Source of the DNA: Pseudaeromonas sharmana
Lineage (GTDB): Bacteria; Pseudomonadota; Gammaproteobacteria; Enterobacterales; Aeromonadaceae
DNA: 64,000 nucleotides
Assembly (NCBI RefSeq): GCF_042649925.1
Contig: NZ_JBHSAF010000015.1
Span: 310,001 to 374,000 of the forward strand
Reading direction: 5' to 3'
Below are positions 8,780 to 17,300 of this stretch, in pieces; the first letter of the stretch is position 1, and every line of letters starts with the position of its first letter. The notes beneath the pieces were generated by a model that was not told the origin of the DNA, did not search any database, and saw only the letters and a program-made list of their open reading frames with translations. Position numbers and translations under genes: made by a program.

Positions 8780-10726
8780 TCATGAACCCTGATAGTTGGT
8801 ATCACGCCAGCCCTGGATGTTGACGTCAACTTCGCTCTGATCGTCAACGAACAAAAAGATGCGATTGCCGGTCCAGTTACCTTCGACATCGGTCTCGCTG
8901 CTGGCCCAGGATCCCCGGAAGAACTTGTACTCAAGACGGGTGCCGCGCGGCCGGGTGACCCGGATGTGGAAGGTGCTGGCATCGACGCGTTCCAGCGTGG
9001 TGTCCGGATCCACTGTGATGGTGGTCGGATCCCAGCCATCATCGGAATTGGGCATATACAGCTGGGCATCGTTCGGCGTGTTGGCGGGGACATGCACCTT
9101 GATGTCGAGCGTGACATCGCTGGTGTCCATGGCGTCATCCGGGATGGCCCCTGTCTCCACGGGCAGTGTTGTGGATGTTGTGCGCAGTATGGTGGAACCA
9201 TAGGCTGCGAGTGGGATCCGGTCACCGCTCTTGTAAACCGTCCCGGTTAGCAAATCCGTGGTGTCTGCGGTAACGACCAGCTCGGCCGGCTGCTCGGTAT
9301 CGATGTTGTGCACAACCAGCAGGTTGTAATCGGCCTGACTGTCCGTGACCTGATAGCCGTAGGTGCCTTGCGGGGTGCCGACACGCTGGTATTGGCCGTT
9401 GAACAGGATCGGATTGTCCTTACGGATACGGATCAACTGGCGGTAATAGTGGTAGAGCGAACCCGGTGCTGCCTGCTCTTCTTCCAGCGAGATGCCATCA
9501 AACGGGATCTGGTTTTTGGCCTCGGCGCCGTAGACGGCCTTGGTCATGGTGGTCATACCCTGGCCATCGCCAGCGGCATACCAGTCGAACGGTTCGCGTT
9601 TGTGTGGATCGCCCTGCAGATCGTGGCCACCGCGCATGCCAATTTCGTCACCATAGTAGATGAAGGGTGTACCGGGCAGCGTCATCTGCCAGGTCACCGC
9701 ACGACGGATCTTGCTGTCGATGAAGTTCAGCTCGGAGGCGATGCGGTTGCGGTCATGGTTGCCAATCACCAGGCCATCGGCAAAGTCCGGGTTGGCTGCC
9801 TGGTACTGGGCCCGGATCGGATTGAGCGTGGCCAGCAGATCCTTCGGCAGGCCGGCAGCCGCGGTGACCAATTCGTTGTACAGCGGGAAATTGAATGTGG
9901 CATTCATGCCGGTGAGGAACGGCGCTATCTTGGCGCTGTCGCTCGGGTTGTCATAGTTGACCTCGCCGATGATGAAGGCGTCCGGCTTCATCAGTTTGAC
10001 GTGGGTGCTGAACTCCTGCCACCAGGCGACCGAGTAGCCATCGTTGCCATCACCGATGTCCTGGGCCACGTCGAGGCGGAAGCCATCGACCCCCAGATTG
10101 AGCCAGAAGTCGGCAACTTTCTTGATCTCGCTGCGCACTGCGGGCTCATCATAATTCAGATCCGGCAGTCCGCTCTGTGGCCCGAACGAGTAGTAGCAAT
10201 ACTTGCCGGGTGCCACTTCTCCCCAGTTGCCATCCACGGCCTGATCACCGCAACGGTAGAAATTCTGGTAGCTGGCCTCACCGGCCAGCATGCCCTGGAA
10301 CCAGGGGTGCTGCTCGGAGGTGTGGTTCACCACCAGGTCGGGAATCACCTTGATGTGGTGCTGGTGCGCGGCGGCGATCAGCGTCTTGAAATCCTCCAGG
10401 GTGCCGTAGTCCGGGTGGATGGCATTGTAGTCACTGACGGCATAACCATGGTAGGTCGGGCCCGGCGTGATTGGCATCAGCCAGAGGGCATCGACTCCCA
10501 GCTCGGACAGATAATCCAGCTTGGCCGTGACGCCGGCCAGATCGCCGGTGCCGTCGCCATTGCTGTCGTAGAAACTGCGCACAAAAATCTCGTATGCGAC
10601 TTTTTGGTGCCAGTCATCAACCGCGGCAGGAGGGGCTGGCTTAGTCTTTTGGTCTGTATCACAGCCGCTGAGCAGGGTACTGGCGCCCAAGATCAGGGCA
10701 CATAGCGGGAGGGCTTTTTTTTTCAT
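8780..10726 (-). CDS. Secreted GH13 alpha-amylase / maltodextrin hydrolase lipoprotein
   Basis: The 648-residue protein begins MKKKALPLC and has the lipobox L-S-G-C with lipidated Cys22. Asp26 of the longer frame (residue +2) follows, which in E. coli favours inner-membrane retention. The GH13 barrel has all four signature regions: DLVVNH, GFRLD (nucleophile D219), GEV (acid/base E255) and NHD (D325). A PDLN segment resembles the oligo-1,6-glucosidase/neopullulanase-like branch. A C-terminal stretch of about 120 residues with EYKFFRGSW and NR motifs looks like a starch-binding beta-sandwich (tentative). ATG 10726 is chosen over ATG 10735 because AGGA lies 8 nt upstream. The gene lies downstream of its likely LacI-type regulator; a perfect operator lies 108 bp upstream. 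Predicted role: cleavage of starch-derived maltodextrins at the cell envelope. Confidence 0.92.
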   Translation of the reverse strand: MKKKALPLCALILGASTLLSGCDTDQKTKPAPPAAVDDWHQKVAYEIFVRSFYDSNGDGTGDLAGVTAKLDYLSELGVDALWLMPITPGPTYHGYAVSDYNAIHPDYGTLEDFKTLIAAAHQHHIKVIPDLVVNHTSEQHPWFQGMLAGEASYQNFYRCGDQAVDGNWGEVAPGKYCYYSFGPQSGLPDLNYDEPAVRSEIKKVADFWLNLGVDGFRLDVAQDIGDGNDGYSVAWWQEFSTHVKLMKPDAFIIGEVNYDNPSDSAKIAPFLTGMNATFNFPLYNELVTAAAGLPKDLLATLNPIRAQYQAANPDFADGLVIGNHDRNRIASELNFIDSKIRRAVTWQMTLPGTPFIYYGDEIGMRGGHDLQGDPHKREPFDWYAAGDGQGMTTMTKAVYGAEAKNQIPFDGISLEEEQAAPGSLYHYYRQLIRIRKDNPILFNGQYQRVGTPQGTYGYQVTDSQADYNLLVVHNIDTEQPAELVVTADTTDLLTGTVYKSGDRIPLAAYGSTILRTTSTTLPVETGAIPDDAMDTSDVTLDIKVHVPANTPNDAQLYMPNSDDGWDPTTITVDPDTTLERVDASTFHIRVTRPRGTRLEYKFFRGSWASSETDVEGNWTGNRIFLFVDDQSEVDVNIQGWRDTNYQGS

Positions 10727-10743
10727 TACGGGCATCCTATTGA

Positions 10744-10756
10744 GAAAGCGGTTTTC
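10744..10756. promoter_or_regulatory. Imperfect second LacI-type operator next to the amylase start
   Basis: GAAAGCGGTTTTC has the outer half-sites GAAA and TTTC of the perfect operator at 10834-10857 but a degenerate centre. It lies a few bases upstream of the amylase ribosome site. Its centre is about 95 bp from the perfect operator, close to nine helical turns, which would suit repression by looping. This is inference from sequence. Confidence 0.35.
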
Positions 10757-10833
10757 GTATTTATTCGTTAAATATTCCGCAAAAAAGCACAGCTAATGTG
10801 CATTTTCTGAGTTTTGCTTTGGTTTTTATATCT

Positions 10834-10857
10834 AATTGGGAAAGCGCTTTCCCAATT
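10834..10857. promoter_or_regulatory. Perfect 24-bp LacI-family operator upstream of the amylase
   Basis: The half AATTGGGAAAGC is followed directly by its exact reverse complement, so all 24 bases are symmetric. The core GAAAGCGCTTTC with a central CpG is the classic LacI/GalR-family site. It lies between the LacI-family gene (10957-11964) and the amylase it precedes. The same 12-bp core recurs at 19388-19399 upstream of glgC. Confidence 0.85.
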
Positions 10858-10878
10858 GAGAATATCCTGAGAGGGGAG

Positions 10879-10907
10879 ATTGTCGCTGTCAAACAGTCAG
10901 CGACAAT
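10879..10907. repeat. Inverted repeat downstream of the LacI-family gene
   Basis: ATTGTCGCTG (10879-10888) and CAGCGACAAT (10898-10907) form a perfect 10-bp stem with a 9-nt loop, about 50 bp after the regulator's stop on the minus strand. There is no T-run, so it may be a weak or Rho-assisted end or an RNA-stabilising hairpin separating regulator and amylase transcripts. Confidence 0.5.
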
Positions 10908-10956
10908 GACGCGGGGATTCGGGATCCGGATCTCAATCAGGATCCTGAGGAGACGG

Positions 10957-11964
10957 TCAACGGGACGAGCTGGCGCGGACCAGCAACCGCTGGTCCAACA
11001 GCAGAGACTGACTGCAGTGCGTCGGTTTGTTCCATTGCAGGAACCACTCGCGGGCAGCCTGTTCGCCGAGGGCGAAGAGATCAATATCGACTACAGACAG
11101 TGGTGGCTGTGTCTGTTCGGCATAGGGATACTCGTCAAAAGAGACAATACCCAATTCGTATCCAATCCGTATCCCATCGGCCTGGGCGGCAGCCATCACG
11201 CCGGCGGCCAGAGGGTTGCCGGCGACGACGATGGCATCGGGGCGCATCGGGAGTTGCTGCAACCTAGCCCAGAGCCCGAGCCCTTCGGCGTAATGGCCAG
11301 CTTGTGCGTAGAGAGGCGGTGCACAGGGTTGCAGGTGCTGCGACTCGAGCGCCCGTAAAAATCCCTGTAACCGATCCGCGGAGATGGTGTCGTGCAGATG
11401 ATTGCCGATGAACTGCAGGTGTTGATATCCCTGAGCCAGCAAATGGGCCGTGGCGATCTCTCCGGCGTGAACGTTGTCGACATCCACCCAGCTGTGGTGG
11501 CCTGGTTGACGGCCGATCACCACAAAGGGTAACGCCAGGGCGGTGAACTGCCGAATCAGTTGCGGTGCATGCAGGTCGGCGTGCAGGATTACGCCGTCCA
11601 CCTTGCGCTCGGCGACCAGTTGCTGCACGGCTTTAGGTTTGCTGGCCAATGCTTCGGCATCCAGTAACATCACCGAATAGTGCTGGCTGGCACAGTGGCG
11701 CTCGATGCCGCACAGGATTTCGAAGACATAGGGGTTCTGAAACGCACTATTGCGTCGCAGCGGCATCAGAACGCCAAGGGTCTCGGTGCAATTGCGCGCC
11801 AGACCACGAGCGTGACGACTAGGATGATAGTTCAGCTGTTGCATGGCCTCGCGCACCCGGTTCTTGGTCAGGGCCGAGATCCGCGGGCTGTCACTCATCA
11901 CTTTGGAAACAGTCGAGATGGCAACGCCGGCAAGTCGGGCGACATCGTGTATCGTGGCGGCCAT
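10957..11964 (-). CDS. LacI/GalR-family transcriptional regulator, probable maltodextrin/glycogen regulator
   Basis: The 335-residue protein has the N-terminal helix-turn-helix TIHDVARLAGVAISTVSKV (residues 4-22) and the hinge ARGLA (about 53-57), whose Leu wedges into a central CpG of the operator. A periplasmic-binding-protein-like effector domain fills residues 60-330. The gene is directly upstream of and co-directional with the GH13 amylase, and a perfect LacI-type operator lies between them. A matching core lies before glgC. From this I infer control of maltodextrin breakdown and glycogen synthesis, comparable to MalR-type repressors; the effector sugar is unknown. The start ATG 11964 has GAGGA about 13 nt upstream, a rather long spacing. 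Confidence 0.9.
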   Translation of the reverse strand: MAATIHDVARLAGVAISTVSKVMSDSPRISALTKNRVREAMQQLNYHPSRHARGLARNCTETLGVLMPLRRNSAFQNPYVFEILCGIERHCASQHYSVMLLDAEALASKPKAVQQLVAERKVDGVILHADLHAPQLIRQFTALALPFVVIGRQPGHHSWVDVDNVHAGEIATAHLLAQGYQHLQFIGNHLHDTISADRLQGFLRALESQHLQPCAPPLYAQAGHYAEGLGLWARLQQLPMRPDAIVVAGNPLAAGVMAAAQADGIRIGYELGIVSFDEYPYAEQTQPPLSVVDIDLFALGEQAAREWFLQWNKPTHCSQSLLLDQRLLVRASSSR

Positions 11965-12037
11965 AAACGGATCTGGTTCCTCAAGTCGTTAGAAGCAGGA
12001 GCAAGGCTATCAGAGGAGGAGGCTACCTGACCAGCTT

Positions 12038-14248
12038 TCAGCGGGTGCTTTCCGCAACAGGATAATCGACCGCCGGCGTGTTCAATTTGCTATGACGCTT
12101 GTGCTCATACATCTGTTGATCTGCCTGGCGGATAATCTCTTGCAACGACAGGCTGGCGTCATGGCGCCAGACCATGCCCGCGGCGGCCAGGGCACCCGGT
12201 GTCAAATGTGGAGACTGCTGTTGCTGTGGCAAGCGGGTTTCGAGGAGCGCTCGCAGCAGGGTCTGGTGACGACTGACCGCGGCCGGATAATCAATATTCT
12301 GTTGCACCACGATAAATTCATCGCCGCCCATGCGGAACAGTAACGCGGAAGGAAACTGTTGCCGCAGAAAATGGGCAAACTGGATCAGCAGTGCATCGCC
12401 TGACAGGTGACCGAAGTGATCGTTAACCAGCTTGAGATTGTTCAAGTCGATCACCCACCAGGCTTGTGGAGTGGTGCTGAGCGCCAGTTCGGTTTGCAGC
12501 TGGTTAAACCCGAGCCGGTTATAGACTCCGGTCAGTGGGTCCAATTGCATCAATTGCTGGCGTTCATGCAATAACTGGTTGGCGGTGCGCTGGGATAGGA
12601 AACGCCGCAATAGCCGGCAGCCAAACAACAGGCTGATCAACAGGGCGGCGGCGAGCACGCTTGCCAGTATGATCAATAACTGCATCCGCTGTTGACGCAG
12701 ATCCGGTACTGAGTTGAGACCTTGGGTGCGCATCTGTTCACTGTCGATCAGGGGCAGTGTCTTGTTAAACAGACTCACCAATTCGGGTAAGGCCGGGTTA
12801 ACGCCAAAATACATGAAGGAGTCGGCGGCGGTGTTGCCTTTGCGCTCCAGATCGCGAAAGCCCAACCCGGAGATGTAGTACTCCAACACGGTTGGATTCT
12901 CGATCAGATAATCCACCTCATGGTTACTCAATCGCTCCAACGACTCCTGCAGATTGCGTGTCGTGGTAATCCTGACCTGATGCAGATTGCGTTTGAGGTA
13001 GTTTTCATGCCAGAACCCTTCGATAACGGCGACGCGCTTGCCTTCCAACCCATAAACATCCTGGACATAGGGGCTAGCTCGGCGGCCAATGATGATATCG
13101 CGCTCACTGAAGAAAGGCTGGGTAAACAAGAAATGGCGCCGATTTTCGCTGGTATTGGCGATATTCAGCATGTCCAGTGACCCTTGTTGCATCATCTGAT
13201 GCAACTGGTTGAATGGGCCTGTGACTACCTGTATCCGTAACCCGGTCAATTGATGCAGTTCGTTGAGAAAGGCACCGGTAATGCCACTGGGCTTGCCGTC
13301 TCGGGCCGCATCGAAGGGCAGATAGTCATCCGCCATGCCGACGCGGATCAGTGGATCCTGTTCCAGCCAGCGACGTTCCGCATCGTTCAGGCGCAACACC
13401 TTGCGGTTATACAACAGGCGATTGTGCTCGACTATCCGGTCGATGCTCATTCGATGCGCGGCCAGTATTTTATCCAGCAGGCTGGCCAGTGGTTCATCGG
13501 CCAACCGAGTCGCCAGCGTCATGTCCGAGGTGATGTCCTGCAGGGTGGCTGTCGCCTGCAGGTTGGGGTATTGCTGCAAAAATGAGCGACTCTCACTACC
13601 GGCCTGGGCGATGAGGCCATCGATATGGCCTGCCGCCAGCGCCGCCAGTGCCGAAGGCATGTCACTGAAACTGTGGCTGCGATACTGGATATTGGGATAG
13701 CGGGCCGGAAACAGCGAAAACACCACATCGTCACTGATAAATCCCAGCCTGTGGTCATGCAGATCGCCCAGTGTCAGTATCTGTCCGCTCTTCCGGGTAA
13801 ACAGACGGTATGGATAGCTGACAATCGGTCGGGTAAAGGCCATGAATTGCCGGCGCTGGGGCGTGACATTGGCGCCGAGCAGCAAATCCAGTTCACCGCT
13901 GAGAAAGCGGTTATAGAGCCGACTCCAGTTTTTGTCCTGTTCGATGCGTATTCTCAGCCCGGTTTCGGCGTTGAATAGTTTCACGAGTTCGGGGATATAA
14001 CCGGCTTGCAGCTGATGCAGCGAGAACAGCTCCATGCCGCTGCCAGGGGCTATCCCCAGGCGCAGTTCCTGCTGGCGATGGCTATCCAGCCAGGCCTGTT
14101 CGGTCGGTGACAGAGCAAGAGGCTGAGCTTGGGTCATCACCGGCAGGAGCAGTATCCAGCCGATGAGGGTAGAGAACAGCAGGTATAAACATCTGAGCAA
14201 AGTCGGACTCAACAAATGGATAACGGATTGGTTAATAAGTGGACACAA
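12038..14248 (-). CDS. Diguanylate cyclase with two tandem periplasmic solute-binding sensor domains
   Basis: The 736-residue protein has an N-terminal hydrophobic export segment (about 18-41) and two successive SBP_bac_3-type (amino-acid-binding-like) domains (about 55-270 and 300-535). A transmembrane helix (about 548-570) and a cytoplasmic GGDEF domain (about 590-720) follow. The active-site motif GGDEF is intact, so c-di-GMP synthesis is expected. No RxxD inhibitory site is evident just before it, suggesting no product feedback. Ligand binding in the periplasm presumably sets cyclase activity; an amino acid or related small molecule is the family-based guess. It lies 121 bp downstream of the degenerate GltB-like gene on the same strand; whether they are co-transcribed is unclear. 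Confidence 0.9.
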   Translation of the reverse strand: MCPLINQSVIHLLSPTLLRCLYLLFSTLIGWILLLPVMTQAQPLALSPTEQAWLDSHRQQELRLGIAPGSGMELFSLHQLQAGYIPELVKLFNAETGLRIRIEQDKNWSRLYNRFLSGELDLLLGANVTPQRRQFMAFTRPIVSYPYRLFTRKSGQILTLGDLHDHRLGFISDDVVFSLFPARYPNIQYRSHSFSDMPSALAALAAGHIDGLIAQAGSESRSFLQQYPNLQATATLQDITSDMTLATRLADEPLASLLDKILAAHRMSIDRIVEHNRLLYNRKVLRLNDAERRWLEQDPLIRVGMADDYLPFDAARDGKPSGITGAFLNELHQLTGLRIQVVTGPFNQLHQMMQQGSLDMLNIANTSENRRHFLFTQPFFSERDIIIGRRASPYVQDVYGLEGKRVAVIEGFWHENYLKRNLHQVRITTTRNLQESLERLSNHEVDYLIENPTVLEYYISGLGFRDLERKGNTAADSFMYFGVNPALPELVSLFNKTLPLIDSEQMRTQGLNSVPDLRQQRMQLLIILASVLAAALLISLLFGCRLLRRFLSQRTANQLLHERQQLMQLDPLTGVYNRLGFNQLQTELALSTTPQAWWVIDLNNLKLVNDHFGHLSGDALLIQFAHFLRQQFPSALLFRMGGDEFIVVQQNIDYPAAVSRHQTLLRALLETRLPQQQQSPHLTPGALAAAGMVWRHDASLSLQEIIRQADQQMYEHKRHSKLNTPAVDYPVAESTR

Positions 14249-14369
14249 TACTGCTATCTATCGTTAAAAGAAATCGTCAGGTATCAGGCCTGAACGAAAC
14301 TGCTGCTGGTGTCGCATATGAAAGCGTTCACATGGCTGCGATAACCATTCATCGCGCGCATTTTTCGGC

Positions 14370-17300
14370 TTAAACGGATGGGCTTGTGGCAGCGGCTGTG
14401 ATGACCATGAATGAGGAAAGATGGGAGGGGAGGTCGGCGAGTACCGTTTTAGCCAGAACGCTGCCAGTTGCATCCAGGTGTGCGTGCAGCAACGAATGAA
14501 AAATGGCTTGCACTTCCGGCAGCGCTGTCAGTGGTACAGGCCGGGGGCTGAGTGGCGCTTGACGTGACGTCAGCTTATGTTGCGGATCATGGACTATGAT
14601 CATGCCCCCGCGCAGTCCTGCAGCCAGGTTGATGCCTACGGTTCCCAGGATCAGCACTGTGCCGGCACGCATCGCCTCGCAGGCGTGGTCGCCCACCCCT
14701 TCTACGACAGCGGAAGCCCCCTGGTTACAGGCAGCGAAATAGTCCCCCGCGCGACCCGCTGCAAACAGTCGCCCCCCCGTTGCGCCGTACAAGGCGTGAT
14801 CGCCAAGCAGCACAGCATCCTCACTGCGGAAACTCACGCCCAGATGGGGGCGGATCACCAGTTCTCCGCCGGCCATACCGCGGCCGACATGATTGTTGGC
14901 ATCCCCTGTCAGCCGCAGCTGAATGCCATCACTATTCCAGCTACCGAAACCGTCACCGGCAGAGCCATCGAAGTTCAGTGTCATCGGCGGCTGAGGCTGC
15001 GGTCTGGCGATCCCGGCCAAGCGCGCGGCGGTGAGCCAGACCGCAATGGCGCGATCGCGGTTGTCGATGACAAAGTGGTAATCGCCACCTTGCGCCGTGG
15101 CGAGGGCCGGGGCAAGCTCACGCCGCATTTGCTGCTCGAGGCGGCCCGCAGGCATGGCGAGCGGGGCCGCCGATTCGGTCACTGTGCCCTGATGTTCTGT
15201 CGGCTCGCCGGTAGGCGGGGCTAGACCCAGCCGTACCATCTCCGGCCACAGTTGCTCAGCCAGGGTCAGGCGTTCTGTTGCAGAGATCGGCAGCACAATG
15301 TTGTCGGCGCCTTGTGCAAAGGCATGCAGCAGGTGATCTGCCGGCAAGCGTTCTGTTTCCAGCTGCAGCTGCAGCTGCAGTGATTGACGGCATCCCTGCT
15401 CGGATAGCCAATCATGCAGCCGGCTCAGCGCAGTGGACCAGCGCTGGTCGGTACAGGGGCCAGGTGTCACGGCGTCCGCGCCGACCACCAGCGACAGGCG
15501 TTGGATACCAGCCTGAATCAGGCTGGCCACGTGACACTCCAACCCAGGCTGTAACTCCATCCTGAGGGTCAGGCGGGCAGCAGGATTCAGAATTCTCAAT
15601 TCGTATAGCAGTTGCGCCAGCGCAGGCAATGAGCCGAGATCCCTGTGTTGTGGCGGCTCGGCATCGTGCTTTGCTAGCAGATCGATCTGAATCTCCGCAG
15701 CGGCGATCAGCCGTTGTGGCGTGACATTCGTCCGCTCTGCCTGCAAACGGCACACTTCCTCAGCCTCGAGCCGGGCGGCAACGGTGTGCAGCCGGGACAG
15801 CAGGGGGTGCCAGGGTTGTTCAGGCGCGGCAGGTCGGTCATCGGCGGCGGAGCGGGTCCGTGTCTCGGCGGGCGCGCTCGCAACTGCGATGCCATCCCGT
15901 TGCTGGAGCAGCATCCGGGTCAAGCGGGCAAAGTCCAGATTGCCGGGTTCGCAAGCGATGCCCGGGAAGCAGCGGCGAGTGACCTCGACCGCCAAACCGC
16001 TTATTTCAAACAGGCGTGCGCAGCGAAAGCTGGCGAGCGAACCTATCCCCAGCCGCGCCAGTGCCCGATAGAGCCCCTCTTCCAGATGTTGTCGATAGCG
16101 TTGCAGTGTCTGGCGCAATGTCAGCGCGAGCTGTCCCGACTCGACCAGACTGGCCAGTGTCTCGTACGCCAGATACGGGTAGATGGCCGTTGCGCCACAA
16201 CCAAGCAGAATGGCGGCATGGTGGGCACTGCTGACACTGCCGGTGTCCAGAATCAAGTTACAATCGCAGCGCAGCTGGGCCTCGACCAGTGCCTGCTGCA
16301 CGGCCGCCGTAGCCAATACCGCAGGAATCGGCAGGCGCAACGGCTCAGCAATGCGATCCGAGAGGATGAGCAGCACGATTCCCCGGCGCACGGCTTCCAG
16401 TGCCTGGAGGGATAACCTATCCAGCGCGCTGACCAGGCCCTCTGCCGCCTCGAAGGTCATGTCCAGCACCTCAAAGGAGTAGTGGGTATCGTCCAGGGAT
16501 TGCAGTTGCCGCAGGTCGGAGAACTGCAGCAAGGGTGACGAAAACTGCAGTCGGTGGGCGTGGCCATAGGTTTCGTTGAAGACATTTTGTTCGCGGCCCA
16601 TGCAGGTGGTCAGCGACATCATGGGGCGATCCAGTACCGGGTTCAGCGGCATGACCCCCAGGGGCGCCGAACATGGAAGCAGGTGCCGGTAGACCACATC
16701 TCCGGCATGACACCGAGTGGCGGTCGAGGAGGGGGCTGACAACAGCGATTGTTGCAGCTCTGCAATTGCCTCTTGGCTGAGCGCAAACAGCTGTTGATTG
16801 CGGCGCAGGCTGACATCGTCCAGTTCACGGCAACCGATCTGGGTATCGGCCATGGCATCGAATGGTAACAACACACGTCGGTGTTCGGTTAACCATTCCT
16901 GGTAGGGATGGCGATGCTTGAGATCGTTATCGATCTCAAAATTACTCCACAGCTTGGCGGTATAGGTGTCAACCACAAGCAGCTCGCCGGCGCCGACGCG
17001 CCCTTTTTCTGCCACCTCATCCGGGGAGCAATCCCAGATCCCGCTCTCTGAGGCCAGCATCAGGATCTTGTCATGTGTCAACAGATACCGTGCCGGGCGG
17101 CGACCATGACGATCCAGGGCACACGCAGCAAAGCGTCCATCCGACATCAGCAGTGCGCCAGGGCCCTCCCAAGGCTCCATGTGCATAGAGTTAAAGTCAT
17201 AGAAGGCCTTTAGTTCAACATCGATATCCGGATGATGCGTCCAGGCCGGGGGCACCAGTAGTCTGACGGCGCGGAACAGATCCAGCCCACCGGCCAGAAA

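Noticed and set aside
9308..10705. 465-codon open frame on the plus strand opposite the amylase
   Set aside because: The amylase frame carries all GH13 motifs in order; the opposite frame shows no family resemblance and arises from codon bias.
14264..14473. 69-codon minus-strand frame between the GGDEF gene and the GltB-like gene
   Set aside because: It overlaps the 3' end of the GltB-like gene in another frame, with no ribosome site or homology.
14577..16415. Plus-strand frames of 215 and 233 codons opposite the GltB-like gene
   Set aside because: I considered whether the degenerate gene hides a new plus-strand gene, but these frames lack ribosome sites and recognisable domains, while the minus frame aligns with GltB throughout.
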